64,000 nucleotides of DNA from Saprospiraceae bacterium (GCA_016713025.1 JADJPZ010000004.1:682001-746000); one strand, 5' to 3'; shown: positions 8,699 through 18,998, numbered from the stretch's first letter. Notes: generated by a model from the sequence alone, not told the origin. Translations and numbers: made by a program.

Positions 8699-9763
8699 AT
8701 GACAAGTTCATGGCTATTTAAGCTTAGAGGGGACCTGAATAAAAATCAGAAGATGATACTGGCCATAGGTGGTATCATCTTTTTTATTTTCATTTGGGCA
8801 CTATTGACTATGGGTAAGACTCCGGCGATACCAAGGGCTATTTTTCCGGATCCGCTCAGAGTTTTTCATGCTTTCGGAGAGCTGTATACTAATAATGAGT
8901 TGATAATGAACCTATGCAGGTCTATTGGTTTAAATTTGGGTGGCTACATCAAAGCAATCTTATATGCTATCCCTGTTGGATTTATCATCGGATTGGTACC
9001 ACTATTTAGAGGAGCTTTTCAGCGTATGGTAGATGCCGTCAGATTTTTACCTTTGACAGCCTTGACAGGACTGTTTATCATATGGTTCGGCATATATGCA
9101 GAACAAAAGATCAATTTTCTGGCTTTCGGTATTTTTATTTACTTATTGCCCATCGTTATACAGCGTATAGATGAAGTCGATGATGTATATCTGAAAACCG
9201 TGCATACACTCGGAGCGGGCTACTGGCAAACCATCAAAACTGTGTATTTTCCTGCTGTGATTTCCCGCCTATCTGATGATATCAGAATTCTGACTGCGAT
9301 TTCATGGACCTACATCATAGTGGCTGAAACTTCTGCTGATCAGGGCGGTATTGGTTCATTGATATATAGGGCCGGACAGCGATTGGGTAGGGTAGACATT
9401 ACTATAGCCTGCCTCATTGTCATCATGTTGATCGGAATATTTCAGGATAAGGTCTTTTCGTACCTGGATCGAAAATTTTTTCCATACAAATATCAGATCA
9501 AAGATAGTTATGATGGAAGAAATAGCCTCAAGACAATCAGTGCTTTTGATGCCGTATTTGATTATGTCATAGCTTTATCCACCTGGATTTTTCTTGGTAT
9601 TTATTTATTATTTATGTTTAATGAATGGTCGCCTTTTTTAGGTGGGGCCAAGCCTTTGAGTTATCTTTTCGGTGATGCACTATGGACCATAGATGTCATT
9701 TTTGTCCTGATTTTGGGTTACCAATTGTATCATTTGTACCAAAAAATATTTGTAAAATCATGA
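8699..9763 (+). CDS. ABC transporter permease (SsuC/TauC/NrtB type) with C-terminal extension
   Basis: A 354-residue inner-membrane protein. Residues about 20-255 form the usual six-helix permease of the nitrate/sulfonate/taurine family, including the EAA-like loop TLGAGYWQTIKTVYFPAV that contacts the ATPase. About 95 further residues add two more membrane helices (near 288-308 and 328-345), which ordinary SsuC-type permeases of about 260 residues lack. The stop codon overlaps the ATPase start by four bases (ATGA), so the two are translationally coupled. It is the expected partner of the SBP-OmpA protein at 6311. Confidence 0.88.
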   Translation: MTSSWLFKLRGDLNKNQKMILAIGGIIFFIFIWALLTMGKTPAIPRAIFPDPLRVFHAFGELYTNNELIMNLCRSIGLNLGGYIKAILYAIPVGFIIGLVPLFRGAFQRMVDAVRFLPLTALTGLFIIWFGIYAEQKINFLAFGIFIYLLPIVIQRIDEVDDVYLKTVHTLGAGYWQTIKTVYFPAVISRLSDDIRILTAISWTYIIVAETSADQGGIGSLIYRAGQRLGRVDITIACLIVIMLIGIFQDKVFSYLDRKFFPYKYQIKDSYDGRNSLKTISAFDAVFDYVIALSTWIFLGIYLLFMFNEWSPFLGGAKPLSYLFGDALWTIDVIFVLILGYQLYHLYQKIFVKS

Positions 9764-10572
9764 GTGGATTTCAGTTTGAAGATAAGGCAAGCTTGGATAA
9801 TATCATAGAGCTGAAGAGCATAGGTCAGTCCTATGATGGCGGACAAAACTGGATCATCAAGGATTTTAACCTAATAGTTGAGGATAAACCGGCCCAAGGC
9901 CAATTTGTCGTCCTTTTAGGTATGTCAGGTAGTGGCAAATCTACGGTACTGAGATATATTTCCGGATTGCAGAATCCTACAGAAGGGCAAGTGCTGGTCA
10001 AAGGCAAACCTGTTGATCAGCATACACACATCAGTATGGTATTCCAGCAATACTCGTCATTGCCTTGGATGACTGTTCTCGATAATGTGGGTTTGGCTTT
10101 ACAATATCAGGGTATATCCAAAAAAGATAGAGATGCCAGAGCCATGGAACTCATACAGTTGGTTGGGCTGGATGGCCATGAAAAAAAATACGCCATGTAT
10201 CCAACACTTTCCGGCGGTCAGTTGCAGCGAGTAGCCATAGCGAGAAGTATACTTGCAAATCCTGAAATATTATTGATGGATGAGCCATTTGGAGCCCTGG
10301 ATATCAAGACCAGGATACAAATGCAAGACTTACTTCTTCAACTTTGGGAAAAATTTCATTCTACAGTGATTTTTGTTACTCATGATATTTCGGAGGCCGT
10401 ATATCTCGGTGATGATATATATATAATGAAATATGCCCCATCCAAAATAGTTGAACATATTCACATTGACCTGCCACTGCATCGTACGCGTGATACTAAA
10501 AGAGATACTCATTTTACCCAATTAGTGCATCATGTGGAGGATACTATGATGAAAGTCAGCAGTGAAAAATAA
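9760..10572 (+). CDS. ABC transporter ATP-binding protein (SsuB/TauB/NrtD type)
   Basis: A 270-residue ATPase starting at the ATG that overlaps the permease stop. Earlier in-frame codons lie inside the permease gene and are ignored. Walker A GMSGSGKST, Q-loop MVFQQYSSLPWMTV, signature LSGGQLQRVAIARS, Walker B ILLMDEPFGALD and the switch His in VTHDISEAV are all present, so it should be active. It belongs to the nitrate/sulfonate/taurine importer group and powers the permease at 8699. No terminator was recognised after it. Confidence 0.92.
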   Translation: MSGFQFEDKASLDNIIELKSIGQSYDGGQNWIIKDFNLIVEDKPAQGQFVVLLGMSGSGKSTVLRYISGLQNPTEGQVLVKGKPVDQHTHISMVFQQYSSLPWMTVLDNVGLALQYQGISKKDRDARAMELIQLVGLDGHEKKYAMYPTLSGGQLQRVAIARSILANPEILLMDEPFGALDIKTRIQMQDLLLQLWEKFHSTVIFVTHDISEAVYLGDDIYIMKYAPSKIVEHIHIDLPLHRTRDTKRDTHFTQLVHHVEDTMMKVSSEK

Positions 10573-10826
10573 TAGCGAGGTTTAAAAATTAGACCCTAAT
10601 AGTACAATTATTATTTTTTTGGAAAAAATGAGGTAATCCTGATAAAAGTAAGTTTAATTTTTGTTTTTGGATAATAAATTAACAAATTTTATTGCTAAAG
10701 AATAAACTTTAAATATGCTCTAAATTCAGGGTATTGTATATGAATATTTGATATATTAAATTTTGCAATATACCATAAAAGTCCTATCTTTACAATTTAT
10801 TTGAATAACCTGATTATCTCAGTATA

Positions 10827-13577
10827 ATGAAACATTTCCTTCTTCTTACCTTCGTGTTCCTGATTTTAGTCAATGTTGCTTTCGGTCAGAATATAGAAGG
10901 GAGGCTATTGGACAATGTTTCTGGGGAGCCCATCGTGGGAGCAGAATTTATGTTGAGGAAGACGAACAATTCAGTTTATTCAAATGCTTCTGGGAAGTTT
11001 AAATTTAATGAAATAAAACCAAATTATTATGTGCTGGAGATAAAGGTAAATGACATAGTTATCAAAAGTATTGAAATCACACATCTTTCTACAGGAACCA
11101 ACCTTGGAGATATTTCAGTTACAGTCAGTAATACCCAGTCAATCAATGATATTTCAGTCATTGATATTTCTGATCTGGCATCTATCGAAAATGAAAATGA
11201 TAATTTTTCAAGTGCTCTTTCAGCAGGCCGGGATCCATTTATTGATGCTACAACTTTCAATTTAATAGCCGGAAGGTTTCGGCCACGCGGATATTTTAAT
11301 GAAGACGCAGAAATGATCATGAATGGTATGTTGATGAATGATCAGGATGATGGAAGAGTGCTCTGGACCGCCTGGAATGGGCTTAATGATGTGATGCGCA
11401 ACAGGACAAATGTTGTAAATCTGTCTGAAAGTGACCTGACTTTTGGAGGTATAGGAGGAGCATCCATTATCGATCTGAGAGCATCAAGCCAACGAGATGA
11501 AAAAAAAATCACCTATGCCAACTCTAACAGGACTTTTCAGCACAGGTTAATGGCGACCTATAGTACTGGTTTGATGAAGAATGGATGGGCTATTGCTGCA
11601 ACAGCATCTCATACTTATGGTACTCAGGGCTACATAAAAGGAACCCATATGCAGGGCAACAGTTATTTTTTGTCAATCGATAGAAAACTAAACGATAATC
11701 ATGTGCTTAATTTTGTAGTATTTGGTTCTCCGCAGAGAAGGGGGAGATCTACCGGATCAGTTCAGGAAATGTATGATATTTCAGGTGATAATTTTTATAA
11801 TCCCAATTGGGGTTTTCAAAATGGAGAAGTGAGAAGTGCCAGAGAATACCGAATTCATCAACCTGTATCAATACTGAGACACGACTGGAAAATAAGTAAT
11901 AATACTAAAGTCATGACTAGTATTGGTGTTCAGACAGGCAGATATGGCAGTACACGATTAGATTGGTTTGATGCGCCTGACCCCAGACCAGATTATTACA
12001 GAAGATTGCCCAGTTACGCCACTGTACCGGAGACCAAAAGCCAAATTACAGAGTTTTTAAAGGCCAATGAAGGTAATAGACAAATTAACTGGCAAGCATT
12101 GTACGATGCAAATGCTACAAGAAATTATACTATTGAAAATGCAGACGGTATTGCCGGTAATAACTTAAATGGAAAATTGGCTGCTTACATCATGGAGTCG
12201 GAAAATTATGACAATCAAAAAATTAATTTCAATTCCGTAATAAATTCCCAAATAAGTGATAAAATCAACTTTGCCGGCGGTGTTCAATATTTGAATGAAA
12301 AAGTACATTATTACAGAAGAGTAGAGGACTTACTTGGGGCTGACTTTTATATCGACTTTAACAGATTTGCTTTAAGAGATTTTCCTGACAATAAGGACGC
12401 CGGTCAAAATGACATCAATCGCCCAAATCGTATTCTGAAAAAGGGTGATACATTTGGACATGATTATGATATTCACACCAATCGTGCATCTGCTTGGGGG
12501 CAATTGATTTATGTTACCCCAAAGTTCGATTTTATGACGGGACTGATGTTGACTCATCAATCATTTTATAGAGAAGGATTTACTAAAACAGGCATATTCC
12601 CTGATAATTCTTTTGGTAAGTCCGAGAAGAATAATTTTTTCAATTCAGCATTAAAAGGTGGCATTACATATAAAATTGATGGAAGAAACTACCTGACTTT
12701 AAATGGAACATACAGAACACGCGCACCTTTTGCCAGTGAGAGTTTTGTTTCGCCTCGCGTGAGAGATCAAGTCGTAAGTGATCTGAAGAATGAGCAGATC
12801 ACTTCAGCAGATATTTCTTATCTCGCACGCTATACAAAACTAAAAGCGAGGGTGAGTGCATTTTATACGGATTTCAGAAATAAAATAAGTAATGACGTGT
12901 TTTATCATGAAGATTTCCGGACTTTTGTAAATTACATCATGACTGGAATAGATAGGAAACACACTGGTCTTGAGATAGGTATGGAGTACAACCTTACTTC
13001 CAAAATTTCGCTTTCCGCTGCAGGTGCTCTGGGAGAATACTTTCATTCCGGCAGACCTGTTGCTACCATTTCCAGGGATAATAGTGCTGCTGATTTTGTG
13101 ACAGACAGGACCATTTTTATCGATAATTATTATTTCAGCGGGACACCCCAAACAGCCGGTACCGTAGGTATTACTTACCGAAGTACTAAGTTTTGGTTTT
13201 TTGACATCAACGTAAATGGTTTCAGCAAAAATTATCTTTCTTTTAATCCTGACAGGCGAACAGCAGAAGCAGTTAAGACGATCAATCCTACTGAACAAAA
13301 CGAATTGTACCAATCGGTGATTCAACAGGAAAAGTTGCCGGATGGGATCACTGTGGACTTCTCAATGGGAAAGTCATTAAAACTTAAAGACGGTTCTTAC
13401 CTTCGAATCAATCTCAATGCCGGCAACATTTTGAATAATACAAAATTTATATCCGGTGGATTTGAACAGTTGAGATTTGATTATGAAACAAAAAATGTCA
13501 ACAGATTTCCCCCAAGATATTTTTATTCCTACGGGCTCAATTATAATCTTAATATTTCTTACACATTCGCGAGATAA
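10827..13577 (+). CDS. TonB-dependent receptor with carboxypeptidase-regulatory-like domain
   Basis: A 916-residue outer-membrane receptor. Residues 1-20 are a signal peptide. Residues about 21-100 are a carboxypeptidase-regulatory-like beta-sandwich (IEGRLLDNVSGEPIVGAEF). A plug follows, then a long beta barrel ending in the aromatic-rich strand YNLNISYTFAR. Such receptors take up a bound ligand using TonB energy. The neighbouring DUF5689 lipoprotein, 147 bases downstream on the same strand, is a usual partner of this receptor group in Bacteroidota and probably acts as a surface accessory. The ligand cannot be read from sequence. Confidence 0.87.
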   Translation: MKHFLLLTFVFLILVNVAFGQNIEGRLLDNVSGEPIVGAEFMLRKTNNSVYSNASGKFKFNEIKPNYYVLEIKVNDIVIKSIEITHLSTGTNLGDISVTVSNTQSINDISVIDISDLASIENENDNFSSALSAGRDPFIDATTFNLIAGRFRPRGYFNEDAEMIMNGMLMNDQDDGRVLWTAWNGLNDVMRNRTNVVNLSESDLTFGGIGGASIIDLRASSQRDEKKITYANSNRTFQHRLMATYSTGLMKNGWAIAATASHTYGTQGYIKGTHMQGNSYFLSIDRKLNDNHVLNFVVFGSPQRRGRSTGSVQEMYDISGDNFYNPNWGFQNGEVRSAREYRIHQPVSILRHDWKISNNTKVMTSIGVQTGRYGSTRLDWFDAPDPRPDYYRRLPSYATVPETKSQITEFLKANEGNRQINWQALYDANATRNYTIENADGIAGNNLNGKLAAYIMESENYDNQKINFNSVINSQISDKINFAGGVQYLNEKVHYYRRVEDLLGADFYIDFNRFALRDFPDNKDAGQNDINRPNRILKKGDTFGHDYDIHTNRASAWGQLIYVTPKFDFMTGLMLTHQSFYREGFTKTGIFPDNSFGKSEKNNFFNSALKGGITYKIDGRNYLTLNGTYRTRAPFASESFVSPRVRDQVVSDLKNEQITSADISYLARYTKLKARVSAFYTDFRNKISNDVFYHEDFRTFVNYIMTGIDRKHTGLEIGMEYNLTSKISLSAAGALGEYFHSGRPVATISRDNSAADFVTDRTIFIDNYYFSGTPQTAGTVGITYRSTKFWFFDINVNGFSKNYLSFNPDRRTAEAVKTINPTEQNELYQSVIQQEKLPDGITVDFSMGKSLKLKDGSYLRINLNAGNILNNTKFISGGFEQLRFDYETKNVNRFPPRYFYSYGLNYNLNISYTFAR

Positions 13578-13724
13578 AATATTTCTTGTTAGACAAAAAG
13601 CATAATCGTGATGCATCCAAAAATCATAAAACAATATAATCTAATCATTGGGGCACCATCTGACAGCCTTTTGCTCCGATGAGGCAGCTATACAATTAAA
13701 ATACAAATATAAATAAAAATACAT

Positions 13725-15809
13725 ATGAAATTTTCAATTTATAAAATTTTTATCATGTCTATGCTTGGAACTGCATTGTTGCAAGCTTGTCTTAAGGGAG
13801 AGTTTGACGCTCCACCCACAGGTGGAAATGATCCGCAAATACCTGCTGAACAGATCATCAGTCTTCAGGAAATCATGTCCAAATATTATACTCCCGGGAA
13901 GTATACCAATATTGATATAGATAAACATATCAAATGTGTTGTAGTCGCAGATGATAAATCAGGAAATTTTTACAAGAACATCATTATTGAAGATGAAAAT
14001 TCTGATCTTGGGATATCCTTATTGATTGATGAAAATGAAATTCACTCTTCATATCCAACAGGAAGAAGGGTATTTGTAAAGTTAAAAGGGCTGACAATTT
14101 CGGATTATAATGGACTGCCGCAATTGGGTATGGGTGTGGATAATTCCAGCAGTTCGCCCCGGTTAGGCCAGATACCACCTTCTCTAATGAGTCAGATCAT
14201 TATTCCGGGATCATTTAATATTCCTGTTACACCACGCAAAAAGAAAATTTCAGAATTAGGGCCAAGTGATTTAAACACCCTAATACAGATTGAAAATGTC
14301 CAGTTTGTAAATGTGGGAGCGAATAAAAAATATGCCAACAACCAAGTAGATCCTCCTATCACTATCAATCAGGATCTTGCGGATTGCAGTGGCAATAGAG
14401 TTTTAGTAAGAAATAGCGGTTATGCAGATTTTGCCAATGAGTTGCTACCGGAAAAAAATGGTACGCTTACCGCAATTTATAGTATCTTCAGAGCCGACAA
14501 ACAACTATTTATCAGGGATACCAAGGATGTGGTTTTTGATAAGGAGAGATGCGGCAGTGGTGCATCTTTAGTTTCTGTCAAAGATCTTCGGGCCAGATTT
14601 ACAGGGACTGCCCTACCGGTGGTTTCCGGTTTTGTCCAAGGCGTAGTGATATCAGACATTGCCAATAAAAACATCAATGGACAAAATCTTGTGATTCAGG
14701 ATGGGGATGCCGGTATCGTTTTAAGATTTAAATCAGCAATCAATGTTCCGTTGGGAAGTGAGATTAAGGTAAATATAGGCGGGGGCGAATTAAATGAATT
14801 TAGTAAAGTACTACAGGTTCAAAATTTGGAAAACACCAATGTCGAAGTGCTGCAATCTTCAAAAACTATTACACCTAAAGTATTGACTGTCGCGCAAATT
14901 GATCCTGCGATTCATGAAAGCACTCTTATTAAGGTCAACAACGTTATACTCATTAACGGGTCTAAGTATTCGGATAAAATCAAAGTCAAAGATGCTACTG
15001 GAGAGATAGACTTATTTACTTTGAATGCAGCAAATTTTGCATCAGATGTCATCAAAAATGGCACAGTTTCAATCACGGCGATAGCTTCAGAATTTACAAC
15101 AGGAAAACAACTGTCTATCCGAAATCTAAATGATATATCAGGAGGAGCGGATTGTGATGTGAATGATGGTACGAAAGATTGTGATGGAGATGGTGTTAAA
15201 AACAGTGATGATTGTGCGCCCCTTAACAAAGATATTTACCCGGGAGCGCCATGTGATGATGGTAATATTGCTACAGTTTCTGATAAATATGATAGTACCT
15301 GCAAGTGTGTAGGTCTAACTTCCTCAGGAGCAATAGACGAATCATTTTCCAGCCAGACAAATAATGTGGATATCTCTCTTCCAGGGTGGCTAAATGTGGC
15401 TGTAAAAGGAACCAGGAAATGGCAAGCCAAACTTTTTAGCTGCCACTTGTCTGCTCAGGCCACAGCATTCAATGATACAGCACCTGAGATGGAGACCTGG
15501 ATGATTACACCTGAAATTACTACTTCAGCGACTCCAACCATGTCATTTGAATCAGCCAAAGCATTCTGGACTCATGACGGACTGACGGTGTGGGCATCTG
15601 CAAACTATAAAGACAACCCAGCTACAGCCACATGGACAAAAGTAAATGCTAAATTAGCCTTGAAGGACGAAGCCGACAATACATTTATCAATTCCGGCAA
15701 TATCGACCTTAAGCCTTTTGGATCTAAGATACGAATTGGATTTAAGTATGAAGGAAAAGGTGCATCACTGACATCGACATATCGAGTAGATAATATTAAA
15801 ATAAAGTAG
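13725..15809 (+). CDS. DUF5689 domain-containing surface lipoprotein
   Basis: A 694-residue lipoprotein with lipobox ALLQAC (Cys22). Two DUF5689/OB-fold-like segments lie at about 40-275 and 280-470 (the second begins SVKDLRARFTG). A Cys- and Asp-rich stretch DCDGDGVKNSDDCAPLNKDI near 485-505 resembles thrombospondin-3/MopE-type calcium loops. The last 150 residues resemble the choice-of-anchor J adhesion domain (ETWMITPEI, RVDNIKIK). It likely works on the cell surface with the TonB receptor before it. Related loci often also encode an exported nuclease/phosphatase; the candidate at 24116 is too far away to claim linkage. Confidence 0.85.
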   Translation: MKFSIYKIFIMSMLGTALLQACLKGEFDAPPTGGNDPQIPAEQIISLQEIMSKYYTPGKYTNIDIDKHIKCVVVADDKSGNFYKNIIIEDENSDLGISLLIDENEIHSSYPTGRRVFVKLKGLTISDYNGLPQLGMGVDNSSSSPRLGQIPPSLMSQIIIPGSFNIPVTPRKKKISELGPSDLNTLIQIENVQFVNVGANKKYANNQVDPPITINQDLADCSGNRVLVRNSGYADFANELLPEKNGTLTAIYSIFRADKQLFIRDTKDVVFDKERCGSGASLVSVKDLRARFTGTALPVVSGFVQGVVISDIANKNINGQNLVIQDGDAGIVLRFKSAINVPLGSEIKVNIGGGELNEFSKVLQVQNLENTNVEVLQSSKTITPKVLTVAQIDPAIHESTLIKVNNVILINGSKYSDKIKVKDATGEIDLFTLNAANFASDVIKNGTVSITAIASEFTTGKQLSIRNLNDISGGADCDVNDGTKDCDGDGVKNSDDCAPLNKDIYPGAPCDDGNIATVSDKYDSTCKCVGLTSSGAIDESFSSQTNNVDISLPGWLNVAVKGTRKWQAKLFSCHLSAQATAFNDTAPEMETWMITPEITTSATPTMSFESAKAFWTHDGLTVWASANYKDNPATATWTKVNAKLALKDEADNTFINSGNIDLKPFGSKIRIGFKYEGKGASLTSTYRVDNIKIK

Positions 15810-15830
15810 AAAATACCACATTTACAGTTA

Positions 15831-16010
15831 GAGTATGTTTAATTTTTTTTTAGTTGTAAATCAAGAGATTATGTTTCTGGCGATAAAATAATTAACGATT
15901 TTAGCTTGCCAGACAACTATGTTAATAGCCAGGCAGGTGAACTAAATGAGGCAGTTATTTTGAAGCTAGGTTCATAATATATTGATTTTAAGGCAATAAA
16001 AATTAAACTC
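15831..16010 (+). repeat. Family 1 miniature inverted-terminal repeat element, copy a
   Basis: 180 bases beginning GAGTATGTTTAA and ending with a shortened inverse copy, flanked by TTA on both sides. It is clearly related to the elements at 46882-47034 and 53686-53838 and lies in the same orientation, but carries about 35 extra internal bases near 15900-15936. It ends 45 bases before recF. It encodes nothing. Confidence 0.8.
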
Positions 16011-16054
16011 TTAACACTTTCAAACTTCTTAACACCAATCAAAACATTATTCGG

Positions 16055-17170
16055 ATGTTCTTAACACATCTCAAACTGACATCTTTCAGAAACTATGAAG
16101 ACCAACAGTTTGAATTTCATCCTGATGTAAATGCATTTGTAGGTATGAATGGTATGGGAAAGACCAATGTGCTGGAAGCTATCTATTATCTTTGTTTTGG
16201 GAAAAGTTATTTTGCTTCGGGTGATAGATATGTCATCAATCATAATAATGATTTTTTTAGGATAGCAGGAAGGATTTCTGAAGATTTTGACAAAGAAGTT
16301 GTCGTCAGATTCAAGACAGGAAATAAGAAAGATATCGAAGTTTTAGGGAAAAAAATAGAAAGAATCTCTGACCACATAGGACAGATTTTATGTGTGATGA
16401 TAGCACCTGATGATATCCACCAGCTACTTGAGAGCAGTGAAGACAGGAGAAATTTTATAAATAATACCATTGTACAATCTGACAAATTATACCTTGAACA
16501 TCTATTGCAATACACCCATCTGCTTAAACAAAGAAATGCGCTGTTAAAATCTTTTATTGAAACCAAAACATTTGATCACCATCTTTTGGAAGCTGTTACG
16601 AGAGGCATGTTTCGACCCGCTAAGTATATTTTTGAAAAAAGGAGAGAACAAATTTCCAGTATCATTCCACTTTTTAATGATTTTTATAAGGGAATATGTG
16701 CTGGGAGAGAGATATGCAGTATTGATTATGAAAGTAAATTGGAGTTTCAAAATATGGAAGACCTTTTACAGGAACATATACAAAAAGACCGAATCCTGGG
16801 ACGGACGAGTCAAGGTATCCACAAAGATGATTTGACTTTCCTTATCAACGGTGAACCATTAAAAAACTTTGCATCACAAGGACAATTGAAGTCTTTTGTA
16901 CTGGCTTTAAAACTAGCTCAATACAAGATAGTAGAACAATCAACAGGTAAAAAGCCCATGATTTTGCTTGATGATATTTTTGATAAACTCGATGCATTTA
17001 GGGTAAGTCAGCTTATGAACGTTTTGAAGGAAAATAATTTTGGGCAGATATTTATAACAGATACTCAAGAAGCAAGGATAAATAAAGCATTAAAGGAAAA
17101 TAACTATAATTTTAAAATGTTTTATATAAATCAAGGAATTGTTGTGAATCAAGCAGAATTAACTAAATAA
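16055..17170 (+). CDS. recF: DNA replication and repair protein RecF
   Basis: A 371-residue SMC-like ATPase that loads RecA at single-strand gaps with RecO and RecR. The P-loop GMNGMGKT is at residues 30-37. The signature-like region includes ASQGQLKSFVLALKLA, and the Walker B is MILLDDIFDKLD near 310. Length and N-terminus (MFLTHLKLTSFRNY) are standard. The upstream space is filled by a repeat element, and no DnaA/DnaN neighbour is present. A 68-codon frame follows at 17176 but looks non-coding. Confidence 0.96.
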   Translation: MFLTHLKLTSFRNYEDQQFEFHPDVNAFVGMNGMGKTNVLEAIYYLCFGKSYFASGDRYVINHNNDFFRIAGRISEDFDKEVVVRFKTGNKKDIEVLGKKIERISDHIGQILCVMIAPDDIHQLLESSEDRRNFINNTIVQSDKLYLEHLLQYTHLLKQRNALLKSFIETKTFDHHLLEAVTRGMFRPAKYIFEKRREQISSIIPLFNDFYKGICAGREICSIDYESKLEFQNMEDLLQEHIQKDRILGRTSQGIHKDDLTFLINGEPLKNFASQGQLKSFVLALKLAQYKIVEQSTGKKPMILLDDIFDKLDAFRVSQLMNVLKENNFGQIFITDTQEARINKALKENNYNFKMFYINQGIVVNQAELTK

Positions 17171-17438
17171 TCCTAATGAAAATGGATTTTTTAAAAAATA
17201 TTCTTAAATTTGTAGTACATTTTGCAATTATATTTCTTAATAAAGGTAAAGCAGAATTAAACTTTTCAAAAATTAGTTGTCAAATGATGATATTCTTCAA
17301 AGGTATCCACGTAAGAAATGATCGATTTTATGAACTGGCAATAGCCAATCAATGTCGTCTCTGTCGGAAGAATTTATTTTGAGTCAAATATTCAAAAAAC
17401 ATACTCTTAAGATTTTTATATCATAAAAATAATTGTTC

Positions 17439-18998
17439 ATGGCATCACTAAGCAAATATAACGGTACATGGAATGTAGGGCATGCAGCTCATTTGTTCAG
17501 AAGGGCTACTTATGGTGTGAAGTATGAAGTCGTAAAAGAATTTGGAAGCAAATCTTTGAGCGAAACAACTGCTGCACTATTTACTTCATTAGCTCAACCA
17601 TCCCCGCCATTGAATCTCAACTATGCCACTGATCCCGATGTCCCGGTTGGCCAGACCTGGGTTGACAAAGGTACAAGTCAAAATGTGGATGGTTACAGAA
17701 GGCAATCTCTCAGGGCTTGGTCTTATGACCTGATGTTGTCCGGCTTGCCCAATATCAGGGAGAAATTGGTCATGTTTTTGCACAATCATTTCGTCACGGC
17801 TGACCTTGATGACCCACGTTATCAATACAAAAATATAGCCCTGATCAGAAGCAGGGCTTTGGGAAACTTTAAGCAGTTGACATATGATATTACTATTGAT
17901 CCTGGTATGCTGAGCTACCTCAATGGCAATCTGAACACAAAAACTGCACCTAACGAAAATTATGCCAGGGAGTTACTAGAATTATTTACTGTTGGTAAAG
18001 GTCCGATAGCTGGCCCTGGAGATTATACCACATATACTGAGAACGATATAAAAGAAATTGCCAAAGTTCTTACAGGTTGGAGAGATCTAAGAGGCGCGGT
18101 ACCTGTAACTTCTCAGTTTAATGTAGCAAACCACGATATAACGACAAAAAAATTATCACCAAGATTCAATAATTCATCCATTGCAAATACCGGAATCAAC
18201 GAATACAAAAATCTTATTGATATCATTTTTCAGAAAGAGGAAGTGTCTTTGCATGTATGCCGAAGATTGTATACGTGGTTTGTAGCTTCTGAAATAAATG
18301 ATGAAATAGAGAACGATATCATAAAACCTTTAGCAAAAGTATTCCGGGATTCAGATTATGAGCTTTTACCAACAGTAAAAACACTGTTGGAGTCAACGCA
18401 TTTTTATGATGTTTGTGCACGAGGTATCATGGTGATGAATCCATTGGATTTTTTATTGAATCCTTTGGCGGCTTTTGATTTAGTCCTCCCGACAGATGCT
18501 GTACTAAGGCAACAGGTGCTCAGTGCGATCTATCAAACCTCACTAAACCATCAGATGGCAGTATTTTATGCTCCGTCTGTAGCAGGCTGGCAGGCATACT
18601 ATCAGGAACCCAACTATTACAAACTATGGCTCAATTCAGTTTCTCTGCCACAACGAAAAACCTATACGGATGCTATTGCAGGAAGCGGACAAACTGTAAG
18701 TACATTCAGAATTCAGCTGGATATTCTGAAAACAGTCAATAAATTCAGCAAACCTGAAGATGCGAATGTAGTGGTGTCAGAGATAGGAGTTTTACTCTTT
18801 TCTAAGCCATTATCTTCAAATCAGGTCACTCACTTAAAGTCGGTTCTTGCTGCAGGAAGTAATGATGCTGGCTGGACCACAGCATACAATAGTTATAAAG
18901 CTGCCCCAACAAATACTGCTGCCCTTAATACAGTAAATACAAGACTCAGGAACATGGTCACTTATATGATGCGTATGCCGGAATATCATCTGAGCTAA
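17439..18998 (+). CDS. DUF1800 domain-containing protein
   Basis: A 519-residue member of the DUF1800 family, recognised by the N-terminal HAAHLFRRATYG, LHNHFVT, the central NENYARELLELFTVGKG and the ILTGW-like KVLTGWRD. The ATG at 17439 (MASLSKYNGTW) is chosen over a TTG two codons earlier. The biochemical function is unknown. The gene always tends to sit next to a DUF1501 gene, as here (67 bases downstream), and the two are presumed to act together in the envelope. No clear signal peptide is visible. Confidence 0.9.
   Translation: MASLSKYNGTWNVGHAAHLFRRATYGVKYEVVKEFGSKSLSETTAALFTSLAQPSPPLNLNYATDPDVPVGQTWVDKGTSQNVDGYRRQSLRAWSYDLMLSGLPNIREKLVMFLHNHFVTADLDDPRYQYKNIALIRSRALGNFKQLTYDITIDPGMLSYLNGNLNTKTAPNENYARELLELFTVGKGPIAGPGDYTTYTENDIKEIAKVLTGWRDLRGAVPVTSQFNVANHDITTKKLSPRFNNSSIANTGINEYKNLIDIIFQKEEVSLHVCRRLYTWFVASEINDEIENDIIKPLAKVFRDSDYELLPTVKTLLESTHFYDVCARGIMVMNPLDFLLNPLAAFDLVLPTDAVLRQQVLSAIYQTSLNHQMAVFYAPSVAGWQAYYQEPNYYKLWLNSVSLPQRKTYTDAIAGSGQTVSTFRIQLDILKTVNKFSKPEDANVVVSEIGVLLFSKPLSSNQVTHLKSVLAAGSNDAGWTTAYNSYKAAPTNTAALNTVNTRLRNMVTYMMRMPEYHLS

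Noticed and set aside
17176..17382. 68-codon frame just after recF
   Set aside because: It lacks similarity to the DUF721 protein often found after recF, has no conserved feature, and contains a TAAATTTG promoter-like word inside.
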